NCBI GenBank assembly: GCA_030706745.1
Contig: JAUZNX010000002.1
Location: forward strand, 434,001 to 498,000
DNA from: Bacteroidota bacterium
GTDB taxonomy: Bacteria; Bacteroidota; Ignavibacteria; Palsa-1295
DNA length: 64,000 nt
Direction: 5' to 3'
In this document: positions 43,824 through 53,950 of the stretch, one piece after another
How positions within the stretch are numbered: the first letter of the stretch is position 1
Layout: each line of letters starts with the position of its first letter
Position numbers and translations under genes: made by a program
Notes under the pieces: generated by a model
Database searches by the model: none
Seen by the model: the letters and a program-made list of their open reading frames with translations, nothing else
Told to the model about the DNA's origin: nothing

Positions 43824-44066
43824 GAGAGCCTCCACGCATGAAAGAGAATGCGGCGGGCTATGAATCCCGAGGGATCGGGAATTGACCTGACTGCTGCTCA
43901 TTTCTGTTGGTCAATCATAGTAATCGATGAAATCACGATTGCATAGGTCTGGCCCATATCTTGTCCCTATTCTCGAGTGGCTACGTAAGGGGACATTCGG
44001 CGACACACGATGAGACGTACTTCATCCGCATCTCATCGCCGGAAGGAAGAAGGGACCGAAAGGGAT

Positions 44067-44609
44067 ATGAAACAAGTAAAGTGGGTAATAGTGGTGGTGG
44101 CATTGATCGCTGTGGGAGCAGGAACAGGCAATGCGCAGTATTTTCAATCGAAACCGGAACACGCGGTTCGTCAAGTGTTGAAGGCAAGCGGACGCGATTC
44201 CGTGATCGTCGACCGATATACACCATTTAATTTACCGGCAGTCAATGATACCATGGAGCTCTTTTATCATGAACCGTTGCCGGACTCGATCATGCCGAAA
44301 AGTGCCGTCGTTCTTGGGCGGGTAATGCTGCAATTCGAGTATGCGGAGGATATTGCCCCAGCACTCGAAAAATATGCGAGATCGTTGGGTGCCGACTGGG
44401 TCGTATCCTTCCAGGAACCGCGCGCCGTACTGACCGCAGAGCATTGGAAAGTCTATCGCTCCACAGCAACGCTGTTGCGGGTGCTCGATCCGGAATTTGT
44501 CAATCAATCCGAACTCGAATACTCCTACTACGAAGAACGACCGTTCAATTCCTTCGCCGATATTTCGGACTTCTATCAGGCATACGGCAGGGGGCTCGCA
44601 AAGCACTGA
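44067..44609 (+). CDS. Small secreted protein, unknown function
   Basis: 180 residues from ATG 44067, upstream AAAGGGAT; the open frame starting at 44010 is longer but the signal peptide MKQVKWVIVVVALIAVGAGT begins here. Mature part QYFQSKPEHAVRQVLKASG, with a middle MELFYHEPLPDSIMPKSAVVLGRVMLQ and a basic-acidic segment ALEKYARSLGADWVVSFQEP. No known family. A strong terminator follows. Confidence 0.6.
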   Translation: MKQVKWVIVVVALIAVGAGTGNAQYFQSKPEHAVRQVLKASGRDSVIVDRYTPFNLPAVNDTMELFYHEPLPDSIMPKSAVVLGRVMLQFEYAEDIAPALEKYARSLGADWVVSFQEPRAVLTAEHWKVYRSTATLLRVLDPEFVNQSELEYSYYEERPFNSFADISDFYQAYGRGLAKH

Positions 44610-44663
44610 AGAATGAGCGTCTGCTAATTTTAGCGAACCAATTTGACGGGCGACAACTTTTAG

Positions 44664-44696
44664 ATCTCCCATCGCACGGTGCGATGGGAGATTTTT
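44664..44696 (+). terminator. Rho-independent terminator
   Basis: Perfect 13-bp stem ATCTCCCATCGCA / TGCGATGGGAGAT around CGG, followed by TTTT. It lies 55 bases after the stop at 44609 and just before the next gene's start. Confidence 0.92.
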
Positions 44697-44703
44697 AAGA
44701 GTT

Positions 44704-45936
44704 ATGCAAGGCAAGCCCCGTCGCCGAGTTTCACTCTGCTTCGCTACGTTCGGCATTTTGCTAAGCCTCATGCTTGGCACAATGGCTACTGCGCACGCGC
44801 AAGCACTTTCCGCTTCGTCTCAGGACGCCTCCACTGAGCAACTCTATCCGAAACGCAGTGTCCGGCCCGCCGGCGACTCGCCGACGTTTACGGTTACGAT
44901 TACGACATCCGACACGATCGATGTGAGCGATGGATCTCCCACCAAGTTTTTGGGACTGATCCGCAATACGAATATCACGGCGGACACGATCAAATTCAAT
45001 CGGATGCAGTCCTTGCCATGTGGATGGACATCGAGTGTCTGTTTTGGGGAAAATTGTTATTCTCCCGGTACCGATAGCGCCTGGTACGTATTCCCTTCGG
45101 ACACGACAATGCTGCTCACTCTCGATATCAATCCTGGATACAGTCCAATTCCGGTTAACCCGATTATCTATTTGACCCTCACCGCCCTGACCGGCGATCG
45201 AGCTGATACGATCCAACTTCCATTTTATATTACCTACGTTCCACAGGATTCGTTAAGCTTCCAAATGACAGCAGTGAACTTTTCGCAGTCATTTCAGGGC
45301 TCTGGCAAACATCCCATGCGTGCGAATATACAGAATCTCAGTTGTTCGCCAAATACTATTAATGTTTCGACACAACAGATCCTGCCACTTGGCTGGAGCT
45401 CGAAGATTTGTATCAATGGCGATAATTGTGCAAGCGACACGACGACCATTTCCTTTCCTTTTGCCGGCGCAGGAGATCTCAACGCATCTCAAGACATATT
45501 GCTCTGGGCTACCGTCCCGCCATCCTTTTCTAAGACAGACTCAGCAGTCTTCCTTGTCCACGTTCATCCAAGCGGAGCAAGTATAGCGGATTCGGGTACG
45601 TACCGCTTCTCGATGATCGTAAACCCGACACTTGGTATCCCCGATGGCGATGCGGAGCCTCGCGCTGGGATCGTTGTTGTCAATGCGTGGCCAAATCCAT
45701 TGCTGGCGACATCAAAGCTAAACCTCGAGATCATGACCGACCGTAGCGGCCCTGCCGAAGCGCATGTTTATGACATCGGCGGAGTTGAAAAGGCAACGGT
45801 CGAGGTCGGTGAGCTTTCGGTTGGAAGTAACCGTGTACTTCTCTCCGGATTTGCTGTCCCATCGGGCGAATATATCGTCCGAATCCAGCAGGATGGAGCT
45901 TCTTCCGAACCGATTCGGATCAGGTTTATCAAGTAA
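44704..45936 (+). CDS. Secreted T9SS protein with repeated LPxGW cysteine modules
   Basis: 410 residues, signal peptide ~1-33 (ending ATAHAQ). Two internal repeats of an Ig-like module: LPCGWTSSVCFGENCYSP (~101-118) and LPLGWSSKICINGDNCASD (~223-241), each followed by a strand such as SDTTMLLTLDINPG or DLNASQDILLWATV. The C-terminus is a T9SS sorting domain (VNAWPNPLLATSKLNLEI, VYDIGGVEKATVEV, VPSGEYIVRI). Cysteine pairs suggest disulfides outside the cell. Function unknown. Confidence 0.8.
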   Translation: MQGKPRRRVSLCFATFGILLSLMLGTMATAHAQALSASSQDASTEQLYPKRSVRPAGDSPTFTVTITTSDTIDVSDGSPTKFLGLIRNTNITADTIKFNRMQSLPCGWTSSVCFGENCYSPGTDSAWYVFPSDTTMLLTLDINPGYSPIPVNPIIYLTLTALTGDRADTIQLPFYITYVPQDSLSFQMTAVNFSQSFQGSGKHPMRANIQNLSCSPNTINVSTQQILPLGWSSKICINGDNCASDTTTISFPFAGAGDLNASQDILLWATVPPSFSKTDSAVFLVHVHPSGASIADSGTYRFSMIVNPTLGIPDGDAEPRAGIVVVNAWPNPLLATSKLNLEIMTDRSGPAEAHVYDIGGVEKATVEVGELSVGSNRVLLSGFAVPSGEYIVRIQQDGASSEPIRIRFIK

Positions 45937-46349
45937 GTTTAGTCCCATCGAGTATGGTTTGCCCTTCCAGTGGTGGGCTGAGTGCTATTTTAGTTTCTGA
46001 ATTAAGGTGAGCCACAATTGGGATTTTGCCCAAGTTGTCCACCGATATTTATAGTCATATCCTACAAATCATTTCGCAGAAGGCCAAACTCGGCAACTTC
46101 TGGGAACCCGCGAAAGACACTGAAATTGAAGGGATTAAGGGATTGAGCGAAGTTATGCACTTATTAGCATTCGTTTACACACCGACCTGTTGGCAATATT
46201 GGCTTTATCAACGAATTTATCTACATTGTGTGGGACAAACTATGATGAAGTGATTGGCACCCTTTATTATCGCGTAGCACCGCCAATTGATCATGTGGAA
46301 AATCACCGGAGGCCTTGCGTACCATGGCTGGCGTAACACTCGAAATGTT
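45937..46349. other. AT-richer gene-free gap
   Basis: 413 bases without a gene that I can support. Base composition is visibly richer in A and T than the neighbours. Short open frames (for example one from a TTG at 46026, PKLSTDIYSHILQIISQKAKLG) have no ribosome site and no recognisable product. It may hold remnants of an older gene or only untranslated ends. Confidence 0.5.
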
Positions 46350-47096
46350 CTAAGCCGTGTCCTGCATTGTTCTGTCAATGAAATTCTCGATTGCCCTATT
46401 GACAGCTTCACGCCGAGCGAAGTTGATGAGATGCTTTGCTCCCAAGATAATCAGCAGATCCTCATTATCATTCGAATTTGCCGTTGGACAAGTTATGATT
46501 TGATCGCACTCACCGTGAATTCGGAGAATGGGAATTGTGAATGGACGAGATGAAGGAATGTCCGAGCGTTCGAGGCGCCAGTGCGCGACTGCGTGATACG
46601 CTGCACGAAATAGATTGCGTGAGAAATCTTTATACATCACCATACAACTATCGAGATCTCGCTCGGGGACTTCCGAATTGCGTCGCATAAACTTTCTGAT
46701 GACAGGAGTTGCAAGTGTGAATGCGATAAGTGGAATATGGCGAACGAAGTGCAAACCAAAGTATCGAACGATCGGACGAAGTTCGCCTCCGCTCACCAGT
46801 CCTCCGATCAAGATCACTCCGTTCGGCTGAAATGTCGGTGCCAACTCAAGTGCGATTGCTGAACCGAATGAGTATCCGGCGAGGAAGAGTGGCTGTGTGT
46901 TATCAATCAGCCGTCCGCCAATGAGATGTTCGCCGAACCGTCGCGCATATTCCGGAAGGGTTTCGGCTGGCTTCATCTCGATCAGGTCCGGCGTGATAAG
47001 ATCGAACGGGAGATCCTTCTGGGGATATGCCATCCGATGATCTCCACCAAGACCCGGAATGAGGACGATTTGAATTTTCCGAGCTTCCGCCATCAC
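46350..47096 (-). CDS. Alpha/beta hydrolase
   Basis: 248 residues: IQIVLIPGLGGDHRMAYP (~8-25, oxyanion region), the nucleophile elbow AGYSFGSAIA (~73-82) and late acid/His candidates in HGECDQII (~198-205) and GAKHLIN (~220-226). There is no signal peptide. Base composition is lower in G and C than the surroundings. The function (esterase, thioesterase or lipase-like) cannot be fixed. Confidence 0.8.
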   Translation of the reverse strand: MMAEARKIQIVLIPGLGGDHRMAYPQKDLPFDLITPDLIEMKPAETLPEYARRFGEHLIGGRLIDNTQPLFLAGYSFGSAIALELAPTFQPNGVILIGGLVSGGELRPIVRYFGLHFVRHIPLIAFTLATPVIRKFMRRNSEVPERDLDSCMVMYKDFSRNLFRAAYHAVAHWRLERSDIPSSRPFTIPILRIHGECDQIITCPTANSNDNEDLLIILGAKHLINFARREAVNRAIENFIDRTMQDTA

Positions 47097-47298
47097 GATC
47101 TTGTTACCTTTTGCATGTTTGTTAGTCTTCTATCTGTGAGGCTAACGCTCAAGACGGGTGTAACAAATTCAAATAAGATGGATTGTTTACACTAACCGAT
47201 TCTTGTAGCATTGTTTGCGGCCATGCGATTCCTGCCGTTTTAAAATTATAGTGTCACTTTTTCGTAGTTTCGTATCCAGTACCCTCAACTCAATCAGT

Positions 47299-50200
47299 AT
47301 GCTGAACCGTGTTAGTCTTTTACTTTTGGTCATTTGGGGAGTTCTGGCAACCTCGGTCGTCATTCATGCACAAATTCTCGGGCAACAGTCGCTCTCGCAA
47401 TCATCGTATGTGATCGATAAGGACGGCGGACTCTGGTCCTGGGGCTGGAATGCGACCGGTCAGCTCGGAATCGGCTCGACCGCGAATCAGAACGCGCCGG
47501 TTTTAGTCCCAACGCCACCTGGCGTTTCGCAGTGGACTTCCATTGCCGGCGGCGCCCGGCATGCGCTCGCGGTCGCAGACAGCACGAAGCTGTATGCCTG
47601 GGGCTTCAATGGTGACGGCGAGCTTGGAAACGGCTCTATGAGTCAAGCCTCGAGTCCGGTCTTAATACCGAATCCATCAGGTGTCACTGCTTGGAGGTGG
47701 GTCTCAGCCGGACAAGACCATTCCATGGCGCTTGCAACAAACGGACAACTTTACGCCTGGGGCGCGAATGCTTTTGGGCAGCTTGGCACTGGAGACCATG
47801 TATCATATACGAAGCCGCACCTTGTTGCTATTCCGGAAGGCGAGACCGGATGGGCCGCCATGGCGGCTGGTGACCAATATACCCTCGCAATTACCAAGAC
47901 TGGTGCAACATATTCCGTTGGGATCGATTCGACGGGAGTCTGGCGACGGCTACCATACAACTGTATGACGAATGGCCCACTGCCATTTCTTGCTGCCGGT
48001 GGAAAGAATGAGATCGACTTGATCTACGCTTCCAACGGTTCAAATTCCAGCGTGCCCACCGTCGGCGTCGCCGCGGGAGCAAGCCATTCCTCATATCTCA
48101 GCGAAAGTAGTCATTTGATTTGCGGGGGAGACAATCATTTCGGACAACTCGGGTCTCCGGGCGATAGTCTTGCTTTTGTGCAAGTTGACCCGCCGGTTGG
48201 CTCCCGGCAGTGGGTGGCGGTCGCAGCAGGACTCAATCACTCCATGGCGATTGCCTCGGATGGTTGGCTTTATTCGTGGGGTGCGAATAATTACGGAGAA
48301 TTGGGGCGAGGGAGTCTTCCGAAGGATGCCCTTCCCGGACGCGTTCTCAGCGTTTGCGATTCGTTGACTATGAAGGCAACCCTAACAGGGCCGGACACGT
48401 GGCCCGGAGGCCCGTTCGATATTAATCTAACGGACACCAATTTGTCAATCGGTCAGACTCTCTCCAATACCTCGGCCTTCCTTTGCTATGGCTCGGCGAT
48501 TCGATCGAATGGAAGTTCGCAAATCCAGCAGATCGCCCCCGCGCTTATTCCGCCGGGGCAATCCGGGACCGCAACGTGGCAAATGAATTCCGATTCCGCA
48601 CGGGGTAACGACAATACTCTTTACTACTATGCTTACATTCGGGCATCGGGATCGGCGCCGCTTATTGTGGGACATGGAATAAACATACCCGCGAAATCAT
48701 GGGGACTAATCCGTGGGTCCGTCCACGATTCGCTTACGGGTTTACCACTTGCGGGTGTCATCGTCATGATCCAGCATACAGCGAAGGCGGGAAAGTATGC
48801 GTTGCGCACCGTGACCGACACACTGCGCACCGCAGCAGACGGGACGTTCCTTGATTGGGCGCAGTATTTTGGGGAAATGTTGCCATTCCCGTATACAAAC
48901 GATGCAGTTTTGACATTCAGAATTGAGAATTACTTTACCGCGTCAGTGACGCTCGCAATGACTGCTGATACACTTTCGCCATCAGTCGGGCTCATGCCTA
49001 CTCCGGTAGTCGCGAAAATCGAGGCGGCACCGACGCTCGCGCAAGCTCCTGCGATCTTCGACAAATTATTTTGGGTCGAAAATACCACTATCTTTGGTAT
49101 TGCGGGAAAGATCATCTATCGCTCGGATGATGCGGGATTATCCTGGCGTTCGTTTGCTTCGCCGGTTGGATGGCCATTGCACGATCTCTTCTTTCGCAAC
49201 CGGCTCGAGGGATGGGTCGTCGGCGGTGCAGGTACGATCCTTCACACGATCGATGGTGGAGTATCATGGACTAAAGTCTCGGGTGCCGGGAATTTCGATT
49301 TATATGGAGTCTGTGGGGTTGGCCAACATTTGTGGATCGTTGGCGACGGTGGTGTGATTCTCCATTATCGCGCGGGTATCCTTACGAACGAAACCTCTGC
49401 TCGAATGTCACAGAGGATCAATAACGTGTATTTTCTGGACTCAATGAACGGTAGTGCGTGCGCACAGACAGGGATCATTGCACAGTACGATTCAAACAAT
49501 GGATGGCACTCGACCGGCGGTGGCCCATACGATCTTCTTCAAACGGGTTCGTGTACACCTGGGTATGTCATCGCTGCCGGGACAAATGGACGTGTTCTTG
49601 CCATAGATTCATCCCATTCGCATGTGCCGATTGTCTCCCAACTTGGGACAGCGTCCTTTCGCAGTTTGCAGCTTCTAACGCCAGAGTTTGGGTATGCACT
49701 CGGCGATAGTGGACTTGGCTACGCGACATACGATCGAGGTGACACGTGGGTCCCAATGAGCGGAGTCTCTGGCAACCTCACATCATTCAGCATGTTTGGG
49801 GTGCATGGCCTGGCATATCGCGGTACATCGCCGCTTGCACTCAGTGTCACTCCATATTCCGGAACAGCAATTGTCCACGGGCGAGTGACGGCCGGAGATC
49901 ACATGACTGCTGTTTCCGGTGCGCTCATCACGCTCATCGATGCTGATTCCGTTACACACACGGCCTATTCAAATGAGACCGGTAATTATGTTATTCTGGG
50001 ACTTCCACCAGGACGGATCGCGCTCCGATGCGTAGCCGGTGATAGCATTGGGACATTCATAGATAGCGCGAAGGATGCAGCGATTGCGAATGCGACTGTG
50101 ACGATTGACTTCACGCGGCAAAAATCGACCAGAGGGGTGACAGGAATTGCCCCGATCGCAAACTTCTCGCTCTCCTTTGTTCCTAATCCAGTCGTAGAGA

Positions 50201-50418
50201 AGGCAACGTTCGGTTTCAATCTTGCTGCTCCAAGTGCAGTTCGTATTTCTCTATTCGACATGCTGGGACGCGAGGTAGCCCTGCCGTTGAATGGGTTTGA
50301 ATCGGCGGGTGAACACGCGCTCGCGCTCGATGCGCGCGAACTTCCCGCCGGCAGTTATTTCATCCGCATTGTGACTTCCGATGGTTCGGCGACGATGCCC
50401 ATTGTCGTTTCACGATAG
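47299..50418 (+). CDS. Secreted RCC1-repeat protein with T9SS sorting domain
   Basis: 1,039 residues from ATG 47299, the start of signal peptide MLNRVSLLLLVIWGVLATSV (the frame is open from 47215 but the longer start has no purpose). An RCC1-type seven-blade propeller spans ~20-370: LWSWGWNATGQLGIGS, LYAWGFNGDGELGNGS, LYAWGANAFGQLGTGD, LYSWGANNYGELGRG. A middle part has Ig-like strands, then an Asp-box type second propeller (RSDDAGLSWRSF, GAGTILHTIDGGVSW, YATYDRGDTW), then a carboxypeptidase regulatory-like domain (VSGALITLIDADS ... GNYVILGLPPG), and the sorting domain (FVPNPVVEKATFGFN, LFDMLGREVALPL, LPAGSYFIRI). It has a tandem paralogue downstream. Confidence 0.88.
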   Translation: MLNRVSLLLLVIWGVLATSVVIHAQILGQQSLSQSSYVIDKDGGLWSWGWNATGQLGIGSTANQNAPVLVPTPPGVSQWTSIAGGARHALAVADSTKLYAWGFNGDGELGNGSMSQASSPVLIPNPSGVTAWRWVSAGQDHSMALATNGQLYAWGANAFGQLGTGDHVSYTKPHLVAIPEGETGWAAMAAGDQYTLAITKTGATYSVGIDSTGVWRRLPYNCMTNGPLPFLAAGGKNEIDLIYASNGSNSSVPTVGVAAGASHSSYLSESSHLICGGDNHFGQLGSPGDSLAFVQVDPPVGSRQWVAVAAGLNHSMAIASDGWLYSWGANNYGELGRGSLPKDALPGRVLSVCDSLTMKATLTGPDTWPGGPFDINLTDTNLSIGQTLSNTSAFLCYGSAIRSNGSSQIQQIAPALIPPGQSGTATWQMNSDSARGNDNTLYYYAYIRASGSAPLIVGHGINIPAKSWGLIRGSVHDSLTGLPLAGVIVMIQHTAKAGKYALRTVTDTLRTAADGTFLDWAQYFGEMLPFPYTNDAVLTFRIENYFTASVTLAMTADTLSPSVGLMPTPVVAKIEAAPTLAQAPAIFDKLFWVENTTIFGIAGKIIYRSDDAGLSWRSFASPVGWPLHDLFFRNRLEGWVVGGAGTILHTIDGGVSWTKVSGAGNFDLYGVCGVGQHLWIVGDGGVILHYRAGILTNETSARMSQRINNVYFLDSMNGSACAQTGIIAQYDSNNGWHSTGGGPYDLLQTGSCTPGYVIAAGTNGRVLAIDSSHSHVPIVSQLGTASFRSLQLLTPEFGYALGDSGLGYATYDRGDTWVPMSGVSGNLTSFSMFGVHGLAYRGTSPLALSVTPYSGTAIVHGRVTAGDHMTAVSGALITLIDADSVTHTAYSNETGNYVILGLPPGRIALRCVAGDSIGTFIDSAKDAAIANATVTIDFTRQKSTRGVTGIAPIANFSLSFVPNPVVEKATFGFNLAAPSAVRISLFDMLGREVALPLNGFESAGEHALALDARELPAGSYFIRIVTSDGSATMPIVVSR

Positions 50419-50435
50419 CTGACACATCCTCTGCC

Positions 50436-53400
50436 ATGAAATTCAGCATTTGCTACATAGGTCTTGTCTTGGTTCTGCTTGCTCCGATTGCGCAGGATCA
50501 AGCCCGTGCCCAGTTTCTTGGGCAGCAATCACTGTCGCAATCATCGTATGTGATCGATAAGAACGGAAGGCTCTTTACATTCGGCTGGAATGCGTACGGT
50601 CAACTCGGCGTCGGTGATCGGACCGATCACTATACACCTGTCGAAGTCCCGATTCCGGCGGGGGCGTCACATTGGACGTTCGTTGCCGGTGGTGCTGAGC
50701 ATGCACTGGCGCTTGCGGATTCGGACAAGCTCTTCGCATGGGGCAGCAATCGATATGGGCAACTTGGCACCGGCACGCTGGGCGAAGTTGTGATTCCCAC
50801 TCGCGTGCAAAATCCACCCGGTGTGACCGCATGGAAATGGGTGACGGCCGGGCGCGATCACTCTCTGGCGCTGTCGAGCACAGGTCAACTCTATGCCTGG
50901 GGCAATAACGACGATGGACAGCTTGGTACCGGCAATCGGTATCTCTCGAAGACCCCAGTCCCCGTCCTTTCGGAAGGTGTGAATGTATGGACCCAGGTCG
51001 CGGCAGGCCCGGGATACACACTTGCGGTTGCGGCAAATGGCCTGATGTTTGGATGGGGGACCGATAGCATGGGGAATTGTCAATCGACCACGCCCAGGCG
51101 GGTGTCCAGTACGCTGCACCGTTTTGACTCTCCTTTGCTCGCTCTTAGCGGATCATACGAACGCCAATCCAGCGTGCTTGCCAGCGGACACTATGGAAAT
51201 GGTGCCGGCGAAGATCCTCTCAATCCTCCGCCTCCGCTTCAACCACAAATAGCGAGCGATGCCGATGGAGGATTTCATTCGCTCATTATCCAGGCAGATG
51301 GCATCCTCCGGAGTATTGGCGCTAATGAGCATGGTCAACTTGGCATCGGTGATACGCTGATTCACCTTCGTCCTCACCAAACGCCGATTGGATCGTATGT
51401 GACGCAGCCACAGGGTGTTACGCAATTTGTTGCCGTCTCGGCCGGCCTCTATCACTCACTTGCGCTCGGGAATGATGGCAATCTTTATGTTTGGGGCGAT
51501 AATCGGTTTGGAGAATTGGGCCTCGGTGCCGATAGTTTGCGACGAACATGGCCCGCGCGGCTCATGACAATCGGCGATTCTATTCGCATACGTGCCACTC
51601 TCACGAATCCCCTCAGCTATGAGGGAATACCAATTACGGCGACCCTGACGTGTACGAATATCGCAAGCGCCACACCATTGCGACCGACGGGTCTCATCGT
51701 TCCATGCACGGATGTTTCTATTCTGGATTCACTGCGGATGAAGGCGCTTGCTCCGGCCCCGCTTCCGCTCGGATTGACTGATACTGCCACCTGGATGTTG
51801 AAGGGAGTTCAGCATATCTATACAGGAAGTGAATATTATTTCGTTTACGTGCAGACGTCCGGCTCTGCACCATACTTCCTTGTGAATAACTTCAATGCCT
51901 TGCCACCGCCATTTGATGCGACGATCTCCGCTTATGTTGTGGATTCTCTAACCGGCTTGGGCTTGTCAGGTGGTATGTGTGTGGTCCCAGGCTTAGGCGC
52001 CTTCCCGCATGACATAGTCCCGATCGACAATAATGCGCGGTTCTCGGCTCATTTCACGGTATATAACCAATTTGGTTATTTAGCTTACATCGCGCGCGAG
52101 AATTACCGGTCCACATATTTCAGGATGATCCCCCCAGCGGATGGCGATACGATTCCGACGATCGAGATGGGGCCTGCACCGGTGCAGGGTCTTTTCTCGA
52201 ACATCTCAGAGATCGACCCCTCCAGCGGCATTACGAAGTTGTACTATCCCGATTCGCTCGTTGGGTTTGCGATCGGAAGGAATATCATCTGGCGGACGAC
52301 GGACAGCGGCGGACACTGGAATCCAATCTTTGTCGGCCCGAGTGATAAATATCTGAACGATATTCGATTTGCAAATCCTCTTGCAGGCATCGCGGTTGGA
52401 GAACTGGGCGAAATACTTGCGACAACAAATGGCGGAAAGACATGGACCGAGGAGAACGCCGGGATAACACAGACGCTCCGTGCCATTGCGTTTTCGCACC
52501 GTGATACCGCCTGGGCGATTGGCGACGGTGGCGTTGTGCTCAAGCGCAGTCTCGACTCCAGTGGGCATGCATTCTGGACCGCGCTGCCATCGCTCGGTAA
52601 TATGACATTGAATGCAATACATTTCTTCGATGCCATGCATGGCGCTATTGTGGGATTCGATTCCTATTTCCTGTACGATGGTTCGGCGTGGCAGTTATAC
52701 AATCCGCAATTCGTGACCGGCGATCTTCGGGCGGTTTATTACACGTCACCGGATCATCTTTTTGTCGGTGGAGTGCAGGGGATCATCGGGGATGTGTTTG
52801 GGACACTGCACACTCCGCAAATGACATTGAGCAAGCAGACCATTACGGGTCTCTATTTCCTCAATACTGACATTGGATTTGCCACTGGCGATAGCGCTCG
52901 CAGCTTCGTGACTTATGATGGCGGCCTGACTTGGGCGCCCCTTGAGGAAGTGAGTGGTAACGCCTCGTCGATTTCATTCTATGGCGTGAACGGCCATCTC
53001 CTCAATGGCAAGCAGCCTATGAATTTCACGGGCCAGGCAAATCCCATCGCTGGAATCGTGAAAGGACATGTTGTAACACACGACCACCAAACGGGCATCC
53101 GCGGTGCGATGGTCATTCGAACGCTCACGCGCTACTCCATTCCTAACTACACTTGGTGGATCGATACCGCATGGACGAACGAGTTGGGGAATTTCGTCTT
53201 CGCCGCAATCAAAGATACGGTGCACTACACGTATGTTCTGAACTACACCGATAGTGGCATGGCTAAGACGTTCGTGTGGCAGGATATCAGCGTACATAAG
53301 GGCGAGATCGTAACGCTTAGTTTTGCAGACTCAGAAGTTGTGGCTCCGCCACCTCCGCCGCCACCTCCACCGGCAAGTGCGGGACAATTCGATGCCGCGA

Positions 53401-53657
53401 GTGGGCTCACGCTTTGGGTTGAGGGTGTGGACGAGGGTGCACTTCATGTAGAGTACAATCTGCCGACAGAAGAAACTTCCGAACTCGCTGTCTTCGATCT
53501 CATGGGCCGAGAGCTCCAAGTGTTCGAGGGCCTGAGCCGCGGCGCCGGGCGGCATGATGCACTCATGCCGATTTCCGATATGGCCAACGGTGTTTACTAT
53601 CTGCGGTTGAGGACGCCGACTGGTGTCAAAACGATAGGCTTTACTCTAACAAAATAG
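50436..53657 (+). CDS. Secreted RCC1-repeat protein with T9SS sorting domain (paralogue of 47299-50418)
   Basis: 1,073 residues, signal peptide MKFSICYIGLVLVLLAPIAQ. Same order as its neighbour, down to the identical FLGQQSLSQSSYVIDK opening: RCC1 propeller (LFAWGSNRYGQLGTG, LYAWGNNDDGQLGTG, LYVWGDNRFGELGLG), Ig-like part, Asp-box propeller (WRTTDSGGHWNPI, ATTNGGKTWTEE, VTYDGGLTWAPL), CarboxypepD-like module, then a Pro-rich spacer (eight prolines, ~973-981) and a sorting domain (LAVFDLMGRELQVFEGL, MANGVYYLRL). It lies 17 bases after the first copy, so the pair is one transcription unit. Confidence 0.88.
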   Translation: MKFSICYIGLVLVLLAPIAQDQARAQFLGQQSLSQSSYVIDKNGRLFTFGWNAYGQLGVGDRTDHYTPVEVPIPAGASHWTFVAGGAEHALALADSDKLFAWGSNRYGQLGTGTLGEVVIPTRVQNPPGVTAWKWVTAGRDHSLALSSTGQLYAWGNNDDGQLGTGNRYLSKTPVPVLSEGVNVWTQVAAGPGYTLAVAANGLMFGWGTDSMGNCQSTTPRRVSSTLHRFDSPLLALSGSYERQSSVLASGHYGNGAGEDPLNPPPPLQPQIASDADGGFHSLIIQADGILRSIGANEHGQLGIGDTLIHLRPHQTPIGSYVTQPQGVTQFVAVSAGLYHSLALGNDGNLYVWGDNRFGELGLGADSLRRTWPARLMTIGDSIRIRATLTNPLSYEGIPITATLTCTNIASATPLRPTGLIVPCTDVSILDSLRMKALAPAPLPLGLTDTATWMLKGVQHIYTGSEYYFVYVQTSGSAPYFLVNNFNALPPPFDATISAYVVDSLTGLGLSGGMCVVPGLGAFPHDIVPIDNNARFSAHFTVYNQFGYLAYIARENYRSTYFRMIPPADGDTIPTIEMGPAPVQGLFSNISEIDPSSGITKLYYPDSLVGFAIGRNIIWRTTDSGGHWNPIFVGPSDKYLNDIRFANPLAGIAVGELGEILATTNGGKTWTEENAGITQTLRAIAFSHRDTAWAIGDGGVVLKRSLDSSGHAFWTALPSLGNMTLNAIHFFDAMHGAIVGFDSYFLYDGSAWQLYNPQFVTGDLRAVYYTSPDHLFVGGVQGIIGDVFGTLHTPQMTLSKQTITGLYFLNTDIGFATGDSARSFVTYDGGLTWAPLEEVSGNASSISFYGVNGHLLNGKQPMNFTGQANPIAGIVKGHVVTHDHQTGIRGAMVIRTLTRYSIPNYTWWIDTAWTNELGNFVFAAIKDTVHYTYVLNYTDSGMAKTFVWQDISVHKGEIVTLSFADSEVVAPPPPPPPPPASAGQFDAASGLTLWVEGVDEGALHVEYNLPTEETSELAVFDLMGRELQVFEGLSRGAGRHDALMPISDMANGVYYLRLRTPTGVKTIGFTLTK

Positions 53658-53950
53658 CCTCGGCAGAAGATGAATTTTGGCTTCGGAAACCCGAACTAAT
53701 TCATGGAACTCGGCATTTGAAAAGTCTGAAATTCATAGTACCTTTTGGGTTCGTGTGTTTCGTGGATAGAAGGTATATGCATCTGGTTCGACCGATCGTT
53801 TGGCTGCGGCCCTCGTTGAAGCACGCTCTGCGCTGGCTGGCAGTCCTGTCATTCGTGAATCTCACTGCGCACCATTATTTCCGCATTCGCAAGGCCGTTG
53901 CTGGCGTAAGCTCGATCGGTAATTTTTCTTTTTTGTTTTCAACTTAGCAC

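Noticed and set aside
53717-53947. 76-codon frame before the RRM gene
   Set aside because: No ribosome site, no homology-like motif, and it ends 3 bases before the RRM start where a leader is expected.
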